DNA from: Thermodesulfovibrio sp.
GTDB taxonomy: Bacteria > Nitrospirota > Thermodesulfovibrionia > Thermodesulfovibrionales > JdFR-85
DNA length: 8,047 nucleotides
Reading direction: 5' to 3'
Assembly (NCBI GenBank): GCA_027016675.1
Contig: JALUSH010000229.1
Span: 1 to 8,047, forward strand
Positions 1 through 5,998 of this stretch are shown piece after piece. Each line of letters opens with the position of its first letter. The stretch's first letter is position 1. The translations under genes were made by a program, and so were the position numbers. Below the pieces are notes generated by a model, which saw only the letters and a program-made list of their open reading frames with translations, was not told the DNA's origin and made no database searches.

Positions 1-46
1 AATCTTTACTATAGCTTTTATCGTTATTTTCTTGTAAAATATAAGT

Positions 47-946
47 ATGGATGTACATCATCTGAAGATATTCGCAGAGGTTTATAAACAGAAGAGCTTT
101 TCAAAGGCAGCAGATACCCTATTATTAAGCCAGCCTACTGTAAGTGAACATATAAAGACACTTGAGGATGAATTAAACTGCAAGCTCTTTGATAGGCTAG
201 GCAGAACAATTGTTCCCACAAAGATTGCTGATATTCTGTATCCAAAAGCACTAAATATACTTGATGAAATAGAAAAGCTTCGCACAGAAATTGTCAATAT
301 TCAGGGAAGTATTGCTGGACATATAAAGATTGGTGCAAGTACAATCCCTGGTACATACATCCTTCCCACACTGGCCACTGAGTTTAAGTCAAGATACAAG
401 GATATATCCTTTGAGATATTAATAGATGATTCAAAAAAGATAACCGATATGGTTATGAACCATGAACTCATTATGGGCATTGTAGGGGCTGTAATGGAGC
501 CAGATAGGTTGAACTACACTCCCTTTGTTGAGGATGAGTTAGTACTCGCATCAACAAGGGATATAATAAATAAAGACACCATCAAAGTAGAGGAGTTGTT
601 AAGAATACCTTTTGTCATCAGGGAAGAAGGTTCGGGCACAAGAAAGACCATCGAGGAACATCTGCTTAAAATGAATATATCCATCAATGACCTGAATATT
701 GTTGCCACACTGGGCTCTACAGACTCCGTGAAGCAGGCTATAAAGTCTTCACTGGGTGCTTCCATACTCTCCAGGATATCAATTAAAGAGGAACTCCAAA
801 GGGGTGTGTTGAAAGAGACCAGGATAAAGGGACTGGAGATTAAAAGAGACTTCTCAATAATAACCCATAAGAAGCGGACCCTCCCACCCCATTATCAGGC
901 ACTTTTCGATTTTATCGCAGAAAGATCAGGTATCCTTTCTGAATAG
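47..946 (+). CDS. LysR-family transcriptional regulator, selenium-metabolism-associated type
   Basis: A 299-residue DNA-binding regulator of normal LysR length. The N-terminal winged helix-turn-helix spans about residues 3-60, with the recognition segment SFSKAADTLLLSQPTVSEHI at 17-36. The substrate-binding domain covers about 90-294. Three segments recall the CysB/CysL-like group annotated as selenium-metabolism-associated LysR regulators: GASTIPGTYILP (96-107), REEGSGTRKTIEE (192-204) and LGSTDSVKQAIKSSLGASILSR (222-243). The effector is unknown, and no selenium gene lies in the window, so the selenium link rests on subfamily resemblance only. The ATG at 47 places the HTH at its usual position. 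No clear ribosome binding site is visible; an A/T-rich stretch just upstream (TAAAAT at 35-40) is too close to the start to be called a promoter. Its 3' end overlaps the convergent PAP2 gene by 21 bp. Confidence 0.9.
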   Translation: MDVHHLKIFAEVYKQKSFSKAADTLLLSQPTVSEHIKTLEDELNCKLFDRLGRTIVPTKIADILYPKALNILDEIEKLRTEIVNIQGSIAGHIKIGASTIPGTYILPTLATEFKSRYKDISFEILIDDSKKITDMVMNHELIMGIVGAVMEPDRLNYTPFVEDELVLASTRDIINKDTIKVEELLRIPFVIREEGSGTRKTIEEHLLKMNISINDLNIVATLGSTDSVKQAIKSSLGASILSRISIKEELQRGVLKETRIKGLEIKRDFSIITHKKRTLPPHYQALFDFIAERSGILSE

Positions 947-1780
947 CAAAAACCTGGATATTAAAAGTGTAAGCAAATAAAGGCCCACACCTCCGATTAC
1001 ATCCACCACATAATGATATCTGCAATACACGGTGGAGAACAACAGCAATGCTGCAACAGGAAGATATACATAAAACAGTCTTCTTTCAAACCTGTATGCA
1101 AGATGAAGTACAAGCAGGGTTACAGCCGTATGTCCGCTGGGAAAGGCATCCCTTTTGATGCCCTCTATTGAGTTCAGAATACTGGATATCTTCTTGAAAA
1201 AATATATCCCCTGAAGTTCAACACTCTGCAGATGCAACATTGTATATCTTGGTCCGAGGGCAGGAAAAATTATATACCCCACATAGGAAAGATAAAAACA
1301 GAGCAAAATCATGGCCAACCCTCTGTTAAACTCCTCATCTCTACCTTGCATCTTTAATACCACTCCAAGCACCACAGGAAGAAAGTAATAGCTGGAATAA
1401 CTCAACTGTAATATTTCAGTCAGAAAGGGATTCACAAACCGCTCTAAATATACCGTCGGATAAAGGCCGAAGAGCTTGTAATCCATCTGTATGAGTCTGT
1501 AATCTATATCATGAGGGTTGACAATATGAACAAGTTCACTCATGCTGTCAAAAACAATAAGCACTGAGATTACTGGAAATGCAACATCATACAGAAATCC
1601 TAATCTCTTTTCAGTAATTCCCGTTTTTATAAATACTATCTGCAGAGCCAGGAGAATCAGGTACTCATAGACAACCTTGTAGGTCTGAAACTCCCTGATA
1701 TGCACCAGTGCAAGGACAAGAAAAAACAACAGAAAGAAGAGGTTTATCTTTTCTGCCTCTCTTAAAGAGCCATTTTTCAT
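926..1780 (-). CDS. PAP2-family integral membrane phosphatase/phosphotransferase (AUR1-like subgroup)
   Basis: A 284-residue polytopic membrane protein with about six or seven hydrophobic segments (roughly 13-27, 37-52, 64-77, 122-142, 153-173, 219-229, 236-252 and 261-280). The PAP2 active-site signature is present. GPRYT at 176-180 stands in the first-motif area, PSGHT at 214-218 carries the catalytic-type His217, and RYHYVVD at 254-260 supplies Arg254, His256 and Asp260. The GPRY and RYHYVVD forms recall the inositol-phosphorylceramide-synthase-like (PAP2_3) branch more than undecaprenyl-diphosphate phosphatases. A lipid-phosphate or lipid-headgroup substrate is likely; the exact one cannot be read from sequence. 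Its ATG overlaps the stop of the YacP-like gene in an ATGA junction, indicating translational coupling as the last gene of the minus-strand train. Its stop codon lies inside the end of the convergent lysR-type gene. Confidence 0.85.
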   Translation of the reverse strand: MKNGSLREAEKINLFFLLFFLVLALVHIREFQTYKVVYEYLILLALQIVFIKTGITEKRLGFLYDVAFPVISVLIVFDSMSELVHIVNPHDIDYRLIQMDYKLFGLYPTVYLERFVNPFLTEILQLSYSSYYFLPVVLGVVLKMQGRDEEFNRGLAMILLCFYLSYVGYIIFPALGPRYTMLHLQSVELQGIYFFKKISSILNSIEGIKRDAFPSGHTAVTLLVLHLAYRFERRLFYVYLPVAALLLFSTVYCRYHYVVDVIGGVGLYLLTLLISRFLLFRKDT

Positions 1781-2250
1781 AGTTTATTTATTGCCCTCTT
1801 TATGGCCTTTTGTTTTTTGGACAGTTTCCTATAGGTTTTATAATACCCTTCATCGTAATCATTATCCTTATCACTGCATTGTTGAATTAGCGAGATCTTG
1901 TCAAGAAAAATTTCAGAGTCCACAGGTATGGCATCATGCGACCATGCAAAATTGACAATATCCCTGTCAGAGGTTATAACGATAGTCTCACCTCTGCTTT
2001 TTAAAATCAACTCCTTTATAACATCGTCTGCCCTTTTGCCAATCCTCGAGAAAACTACGGTAACTCCGCCTGTTACCTGTTTTGTATCAGTGCTGCTCAT
2101 GCCACCATGACCATCAAAGACCACGGTTATGCTATGCCCTTTTACGCGCCTGTACTTGATAAGCTGCCTGATTAGCTCGCTCCTTGCACCTTTCAGGTCT
2201 TTATGATAAATTCCAATAAGATTGTAGCCATCAATAATGATATGAGAAAT
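1777..2250 (-). CDS. YacP-like NYN-domain (PIN-fold) ribonuclease with probable ATT start
   Basis: A protein of about 157 residues with the YacP/Rae1-type NYN (PIN-like) nuclease fold. Read from 2250, it begins with a beta strand ending in IIIDGYN (Asp7), followed by TVVFDGHGG (Asp46), a RADD segment (Asp75-Asp76) and VITSDRDIV (Asp95, Asp97). These acidic residues are expected to bind the catalytic metal. The C-terminal tail is Lys/Arg-rich. The family includes Bacillus Rae1, which cuts mRNA in the ribosomal A site; whether this one does so is inference. The first in-frame conventional start is GTG at 2124, but it would delete the DGYN strand. The frame is open upstream to a TGA at 2328-2326 with no ATG, GTG or TTG. 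ATT at 2250-2248 is preceded by GGGAGG at 2262-2257, six bases away, and gives the N-terminus expected of the family. It begins 44 bp after the ThrRS-editing-like gene and overlaps the PAP2 gene by 4 bp. Confidence 0.82.
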   Translation of the reverse strand: MSHIIIDGYNLIGIYHKDLKGARSELIRQLIKYRRVKGHSITVVFDGHGGMSSTDTKQVTGGVTVVFSRIGKRADDVIKELILKSRGETIVITSDRDIVNFAWSHDAIPVDSEIFLDKISLIQQCSDKDNDYDEGYYKTYRKLSKKQKAIKRAINKL

Positions 2251-2256
2251 TCTGAA

Positions 2257-2262
2257 CCTCCC
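2257..2262 (-). promoter_or_regulatory. Shine-Dalgarno GGGAGG that decides the ATT start of the YacP-like gene
   Basis: On the minus strand GGGAGG is followed by the six bases TTCAGA and then ATT. It is a strong ribosome binding site with good spacing, and no conventional start codon lies within reach in the frame of the conserved protein. It therefore supports initiation at ATT. Confidence 0.65.
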
Positions 2263-2294
2263 AAATCTTATTGTTCGTAGAATGGATTTAAAAA

Positions 2295-2705
2295 TTAAAA
2301 TTCCTTGAATACCTTGGCAAGTGATTCACCGCCAACGTGAATCTTAAATTCGTGGAAATATCCAAAAGGTGTTACCATCACGTTATAACCACTTCTCTTG
2401 AGCCTTTCAACAGACTCCTCAAGCATGAGGAGTGCATCCTCGGGAGAGGCCTTGCTCATTGAAAGGTGGTTAAAAGAATGTAAGACAACATTCTTTGTAT
2501 TGAATTTACCAGCATGCCACTTTATATTCTTTACAAGTTTTCTCAGAACAGAAGAAGAATCCTCTGGATCCTTCTCTTCAAACTGAAAAAACACCACTGT
2601 AGCGTCTCTTACCTCTCCAGACTTATTAATGTCATCAACATGGGGAAGACTTTTCTCAGCAGTTCTGTAATAAAAACTGTGTGCATAAAAAAGTATCAGT
2701 TTCAT
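2295..2705 (-). CDS. Stand-alone archaeal-type threonyl-tRNA synthetase editing-domain protein
   Basis: A 136-residue protein that aligns over its full length with the N-terminal editing domain of archaeal ThrRS (tRNA-Thr_ED, D-aminoacyl-tRNA-deacylase-like fold). It has no catalytic or anticodon-binding domain. Matching landmarks are the N-terminal strand MKLILFYAHSFYY, VVLHSFNHLS (73-82) and TPFGYFHEFKIHVGGESLAK (112-131). In archaea this domain removes serine from Ser-tRNA(Thr); here trans-editing or a related deacylation is the natural guess. From remembered archaeal numbering, the His83 equivalent is kept (His80). The Tyr120, Lys121 and Glu134 equivalents would be Phe117, His118 and Lys131, so chemistry or specificity may differ. 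The gene starts 5 bp after the ispA stop; a GGATGG sequence within the end of ispA may serve as ribosome binding site, and translation is probably coupled. Confidence 0.85.
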   Translation of the reverse strand: MKLILFYAHSFYYRTAEKSLPHVDDINKSGEVRDATVVFFQFEEKDPEDSSSVLRKLVKNIKWHAGKFNTKNVVLHSFNHLSMSKASPEDALLMLEESVERLKRSGYNVMVTPFGYFHEFKIHVGGESLAKVFKEF

Positions 2706-2710
2706 ATATG

Positions 2711-3595
2711 TTATTCCATCCTCTCTAATATATACTCTGCTATGGCTTTAAGAGGGCCATCCTTTCTCTCTATCCTTTCTATTGCGTTTATTGCCTCCAC
2801 TATCAACTCCTCTGCTGCAGCCCTTGAACGTTCAAGTCCATAAAGGGCAGGATAGGTAATCTTCCCCCTGTCCTTATCAGAGCCGGTTTTTTTACCAAGC
2901 TTTCCTTCCTCACCCACAACATCAAGTATATCATCCACAATCTGGAAGGCAAGCCCCACCTTTTCTCCATAGGTGCTTAATCCTTCAAAGTAATCCCTTG
3001 GAGCACCAGCCAGAATGGGGGCAATTGTAATCGAGGCCCTTATCAGGGCTCCTGTTTTATGGGTGTGGATAAAATGGAGTGTCTTTGGATCTGGTTCTTT
3101 ATTCTCAGAAATAATATCCTCGGCCTGGCCTCCTACCATTCCAAAGGGGCCAGCAGCCTCAGCCAGTTCTCTCAGGGCATCAATCAGATTCTGTGCATCA
3201 AACACCCTGTTCTGTGTAAACATTACAAAGGCCTCTGTCAGAAGGGCGTCACCTGCAAGGATTGCTATGGCCTCTCCAAAGACCTTATGACTGGTGGGTT
3301 TGCCTCTTCGCAGATCGTCATCATCCATTGCTGGAAGATCATCGTGTATCAATGAATAGGTATGGATCAGTTCTATTGCAGATGCCTGCGGAAGGATATG
3401 TTCAGCCTCACCACCACATGCCTCATAGGCAGCTATGCAGAGTATAGGCCTTATTCTTTTACCTCCAGCAAAGAGAGAGTATTTCATTGCCTCATGGAGT
3501 TTGACAGGATTGATAGGCCTTGATAGATACTCCATCAGATAGGCATCTACAGTCTCCTTTCTTTCACGCAAATATTTCTTCAGATCAAAAGGCAT
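2711..3595 (-). CDS. ispA: Farnesyl diphosphate synthase / short-chain polyprenyl synthetase
   Basis: A 294-residue cytosolic trans-prenyltransferase, the usual length for bacterial IspA. It condenses DMAPP or GPP with IPP to make FPP, the precursor of undecaprenyl phosphate and quinone side chains. Visible motifs are GGKRIRP (44-50), the first Asp-rich motif DDLPAMDDDDLRRG (85-98), a GQAEDI segment (156-161), a K-T pair at 180-181 and the second Asp-rich motif FQIVDDILD (218-225, with Asp221, Asp222 and Asp225). The first motif has the two-residue insertion (DDx4D) and an aromatic Tyr80 five residues upstream. This is the type II bacterial FPP synthase arrangement, so C15 is the expected product, although C20 cannot be excluded. 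A good promoter-like sequence lies just upstream. The usual neighbours xseB and dxs are absent; an editing-domain protein follows directly. Confidence 0.95.
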   Translation of the reverse strand: MPFDLKKYLRERKETVDAYLMEYLSRPINPVKLHEAMKYSLFAGGKRIRPILCIAAYEACGGEAEHILPQASAIELIHTYSLIHDDLPAMDDDDLRRGKPTSHKVFGEAIAILAGDALLTEAFVMFTQNRVFDAQNLIDALRELAEAAGPFGMVGGQAEDIISENKEPDPKTLHFIHTHKTGALIRASITIAPILAGAPRDYFEGLSTYGEKVGLAFQIVDDILDVVGEEGKLGKKTGSDKDRGKITYPALYGLERSRAAAEELIVEAINAIERIERKDGPLKAIAEYILERME

Positions 3596-3616
3596 GGCTT
3601 TTACTCTTTTTGTTGA

Positions 3617-3646
3617 ATATTAATGAAACAATTTTAACTTTGTCAA
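3617..3646 (-). promoter_or_regulatory. Probable sigma-70 promoter for ispA and downstream genes
   Basis: On the minus strand a perfect -35 box TTGACA (3646-3641) is followed after 18 bp by TAATAT (3622-3617, four of six to consensus). It lies in the 54-bp gap between the phosphatase stop and the ispA start and would give a leader of about 15-20 nt. It suggests that ispA, the editing protein, the nuclease and PAP2 form a unit that can be transcribed independently of the glycerate genes. Confidence 0.55.
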
Positions 3647-3649
3647 TAA

Positions 3650-4483
3650 TCAGTCAACGATAGCTTCTCTTTTTATCAGTTCCAGTACAGCCCTGTTCCA
3701 TCCTTCCGGACCAATTCCATCTACCCTTCTGATGTATGGAAACCCTTCAAAGACCTTATCATAACTCCCATCCGACTTCCTGACAATATATGGATACTGA
3801 ACCTCCAGCAACATGGGCAGGTCATTCATGCTATCTCCAATTGCAACGGTTATAATATCACCAAAGGTCCGTTTATATAGATCTATCAATAATCTCACAG
3901 CCTTTCCCTTGTCGGTTCTGCCCATTATATGGTAGAACTTGCCTTTTGTATATTCATATCCTTTTTCTTTTATAAACCTAAAAATCTCTTCCTTTTTCTG
4001 TATATCATCTTCTTCGAGAATGAATACCTCATCAAACTCTCTTTTCTTTGCCAGTTGAGCCTCGTAGCTGTTCAACCCTGTGATTTCTGATATCTCATCA
4101 ACATTCAGGTCTCCAAAACCTTTAATCCTGCAAGCCCTTGCCCTTAGTTCCTCAATAACAGCCCTCAACTCCCTGTATGGAACACCAAGTATTATAGCCT
4201 GATACTCCCCTATCTTAACAGGGTTATAATCTCTAAGTATTTCCTGTGTAAAATAACCTTCCGGGATGAAGATACCACCGCCGTTTTCAGCAATAAAAGG
4301 GTCTCTGTTATTCAATCTCTCTCTGTACATTTCTATCTCAGACCGTGTCTTACTGGAAGAAATAATCAGAGGTACTTTCTGCCTTCTTATCTCCTCCAGG
4401 GCAGGAAGGGCATCAGCAAAGGAATAATCCTCTTCACTGATGAGTGTACCATCCAGATCTGTAAATATTACAAGCCTCGCCAT
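3650..4483 (-). CDS. Mannosyl-/glucosyl-3-phosphoglycerate phosphatase (HAD superfamily, MpgP/YedP type)
   Basis: A 277-residue HAD-IIB phosphatase of the MpgP family. Read from ATG 4483, motif I is FTDLDGTL (8-14-area, nucleophile Asp9 and acid/base Asp11), motif II is in SSSKTR (42-47), ENGGG follows at 67-71, the motif III lysine lies in DKGKAV (191-196) and motif IV is GDSMNDLPML (216-225). Family members dephosphorylate mannosyl- or glucosyl-3-phosphoglycerate to the free glycosylglycerate solute, and some act on both. The nearby GT81-like synthase makes glucosyl-3-phosphoglycerate the more likely substrate here (inference). The start was set at ATG 4483, two bases after the stop of the kinase gene. 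A TTG at 4489 would add only Met-Thr and is less likely. No ribosome binding site of its own is evident, so translation is probably coupled to the kinase gene. Confidence 0.85.
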   Translation of the reverse strand: MARLVIFTDLDGTLISEEDYSFADALPALEEIRRQKVPLIISSSKTRSEIEMYRERLNNRDPFIAENGGGIFIPEGYFTQEILRDYNPVKIGEYQAIILGVPYRELRAVIEELRARACRIKGFGDLNVDEISEITGLNSYEAQLAKKREFDEVFILEEDDIQKKEEIFRFIKEKGYEYTKGKFYHIMGRTDKGKAVRLLIDLYKRTFGDIITVAIGDSMNDLPMLLEVQYPYIVRKSDGSYDKVFEGFPYIRRVDGIGPEGWNRAVLELIKREAIVD

Positions 4484-4485
4484 GG

Positions 4486-5793
4486 TCAATTAATGATAAC
4501 TATCTGTATATCCATCACATTGGTTCCTGTAGGGCCGGTAATAAAAAGATCGCCTGTTTTCTCTAAAAAACTATAGGAGTCGTTGTTCTCTAAGTATTCC
4601 AGGGGATCAAGGCCTCTACTGAGGCCTCTTTCAATAGTCTTTCCATCAACAATGGCTCCAGCCGCATCTGTAGGGCCATCTGTACCATCTGTTCCTGCTG
4701 AAAGCAGGGTTATTCCATCATGTCCCTGGATCTGCAACGCAAAGGAAAGGGCCAGCTCTGTATTCCTTCCCCCCTTGCCTGTCCCCTTTACAGTTACAGT
4801 GGTCTCACCTCCAGAGATAAGACAGAGTGGTCTGACCAAATCCTTATCTTTCTTTCTTTTTAGTGAAATCTCTGCAAGCCTTCTACCTATCTCCCTGGCT
4901 TCACCATGAATATTACTGTCAACTATTTCTGAACTAAAACCAAACCCCACTGCTGCATTCAGAGCAGCATTCAAGGCAATGCGGTTGCTTCCTATAATTA
5001 TATTCTCCACTTTACTGAAAACCTCTTCAGCCTTTGTTCGGGATTCATTTGTTTTTTCCTTTGCACCTGATAGGATATACTGCTTTACACTTTTAGGTAC
5101 AATGTCAAGAAGATTGTATTTTCTCAAAACCCGAACCGCCTCTTCAAATGTTGTCGGATCTTTAACCGTGGGACCTGATGCTATTATATCAAGTCTGTCA
5201 TCAGGCACATCAGAAAGTATGAAGCTTTTAACCCGAGCAGGATAAAGTAGCCGTGCAAGCTTCCCACCCTTTACACGGGAGAGCCTTTTTCTTACAGTAT
5301 TCAACTCAAAGATGTCAGCACCAGCCTTCAGAAGGATATCTGTGGTATCCATCTTATCCTCAAGGGTGATACCCTCTACAGGACTTACAAACAATGCTGA
5401 GCCACCACCTGATATAAGAACAATCACCAGGTCATCCGTCCTGAGATTGGTCAGCATCTCAAGCGCATCCCTGGTGGCTTCCTCTCCGTTGCTGTCTGGC
5501 ACAGGATGTCCTGCTTCATAGAGCCTGAAACTTTCAGAAAAGCTATAACCCTCTGAATGACCATACTTCGTGATAATCACTCCAGCCGTTATCCTTCCCC
5601 CGAAAACCTCCTCTATAGCCTTTGCCATTGGACATGATGCCTTACCAAAGGCAAGAACAAAGACCCTCTTGAATCCGCCTTTTATGTACTCGTGCAGCAA
5701 AGACTGCCCTCTTTTTATAACAGAGTTGTAGGGGTCTACAGCAGCTATTGCACTGTAAAACAGTTTCTTGAGGATTTCCCTGTTATTAATCAT
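4486..5793 (-). CDS. Glycerate 2-kinase (DUF4147/MOFRL family)
   Basis: A 435-residue cytosolic kinase, full length for the GckA/TtuD-type family, which converts D-glycerate and ATP to 2-phosphoglycerate. The N-terminal domain has AFGKASCPMA (48-57), the glycine loop SGGGSAL (128-134), ELNTVRKRLSRVKGGKLA (163-180), SDVPDD (194-199) and ASGP (205-208). The C-terminal MOFRL domain has SGGETTVTV (327-335), GKGGRNTELAL (339-349), AGTDGTDGPTDAAGA (366-380) and GPTGTNVMD (420-428). The ATG at 5793 is preceded by a modest GAGAG ribosome binding site (5807-5803) nine bases away. It is the first gene of the minus-strand train, followed two bases later by the phosphatase. Next to a glycosylglycerate pathway it may salvage glycerate released by solute breakdown; it could equally serve serine or glyoxylate catabolism. 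Confidence 0.92.
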   Translation of the reverse strand: MINNREILKKLFYSAIAAVDPYNSVIKRGQSLLHEYIKGGFKRVFVLAFGKASCPMAKAIEEVFGGRITAGVIITKYGHSEGYSFSESFRLYEAGHPVPDSNGEEATRDALEMLTNLRTDDLVIVLISGGGSALFVSPVEGITLEDKMDTTDILLKAGADIFELNTVRKRLSRVKGGKLARLLYPARVKSFILSDVPDDRLDIIASGPTVKDPTTFEEAVRVLRKYNLLDIVPKSVKQYILSGAKEKTNESRTKAEEVFSKVENIIIGSNRIALNAALNAAVGFGFSSEIVDSNIHGEAREIGRRLAEISLKRKKDKDLVRPLCLISGGETTVTVKGTGKGGRNTELALSFALQIQGHDGITLLSAGTDGTDGPTDAAGAIVDGKTIERGLSRGLDPLEYLENNDSYSFLEKTGDLFITGPTGTNVMDIQIVIIN

Positions 5794-5855
5794 CGTTCAT
5801 TACTCTCACAAAAAACTCTATACATACAACCGGGGTTGGATGGCATATTACTATT

Positions 5856-5884
5856 TTGTACATTACTATAGTATAATGTAAAAT
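5856..5884 (+). promoter_or_regulatory. Candidate promoter of the glucosyl-3-phosphoglycerate synthase/channel operon
   Basis: TTGTAC (5856-5861, three of six to the -35 consensus) and TAAAAT (5879-5884, five of six to -10) are separated by 17 bp. An overlapping perfect TATAAT at 5872-5877 is an alternative -10, but with a poorer -35 (TTACTA, 5848-5853, 18-bp spacer). Either would give a leader of roughly 105-120 nt. The weak -35 elements suggest that a regulator is involved. Confidence 0.42.
5859..5880. promoter_or_regulatory. 22-bp interrupted palindrome, candidate operator
   Basis: The arms TACATTA (5859-5865) and TAATGTA (5874-5880) are a perfect 7-bp inverted repeat around an 8-base centre that itself contains the palindrome CTATAG. 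The site fills the spacer of the candidate plus-strand promoter and lies about 65-90 bp upstream of the divergent kinase start. Its size and symmetry suit a dimeric repressor or activator. The cognate protein is not identifiable from the window. Confidence 0.45.
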
Positions 5885-5901
5885 CAAGGTAATAATCATT
5901 A

Positions 5902-5931
5902 AAGATACAAGGTTTTTGAAAATGCAGTCAA
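5902..5931 (-). promoter_or_regulatory. Weak candidate promoter for the glycerate kinase-phosphatase transcript
   Basis: On the minus strand TTGACT (5931-5926, five of six to -35) is followed after 18 bp by TATCTT (5907-5902, four of six to -10). It would start a transcript about 100 nt before the kinase ATG and run through the palindrome at 5859-5880. It is the best minus-strand match seen in this A/T-rich region, where chance matches are common. Confidence 0.25.
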
Positions 5932-5977
5932 AGGCTGTCTTCAAGCGGGTGTAATCTGGGGAGATACCCTTACCCAG
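5916..5977 (+). other. Possible structured 5' leader with two stem-loops
   Basis: Two hairpins can be drawn in the leader of the synthase operon. The first pairs TTGAA (5916-5920) with TTCAA (5940-5944) and, inside it, GCAG (5924-5927) with CTGT (5935-5938). The second pairs CTGGG (5956-5960) with CCCAG (5973-5977) around a 12-base loop. The second ends nine bases before the ribosome binding site. No known riboswitch consensus was recognised and no U-run follows either stem, so this is only a candidate regulatory leader. Confidence 0.25.
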
Positions 5978-5986
5978 AATTTTCTT

Positions 5987-5992
5987 AGGAGG
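5987..5992 (+). promoter_or_regulatory. Strong Shine-Dalgarno of the synthase gene
   Basis: A perfect AGGAGG lies six bases before the ATG at 5999. It is the strongest ribosome binding site in the window and fixes the start of the glycosyltransferase. Confidence 0.85.
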
Positions 5993-5998
5993 TATACA

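Noticed and set aside
1..46. Promoter for the LysR-type gene
   Set aside because: Only A/T-rich -10-like words are present, too close to the ATG and without a paired -35; the real promoter probably lies before the window.
1777..2124. A 115-codon version of the YacP-like gene starting at GTG 2124
   Set aside because: It lacks the first 42 residues, including the catalytic-strand Asp in IIIDGYN, and the conserved frame continues upstream to a good ribosome binding site at 2262-2257.
2514..2843. 109-codon plus-strand frame antisense to the editing-domain gene and ispA
   Set aside because: It lies opposite two well-supported conserved genes, has no convincing ribosome binding site, and its peptide looks like antisense translation.
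4484..4489. TTG start at 4489 for the HAD phosphatase
   Set aside because: It adds only two codons. The ATG at 4483, two bases after the kinase stop, gives the normal family N-terminus.
4583..5521. Several plus-strand frames opposite the glycerate kinase
   Set aside because: They are Ser/Pro-rich shadows of a fully conserved kinase gene, with no independent motif or ribosome binding site.
5956..5977. Rho-independent terminator or known riboswitch in the synthase leader
   Set aside because: The CTGGG/CCCAG stem is short with a large loop and no following U-run, and no known riboswitch core sequence could be matched.
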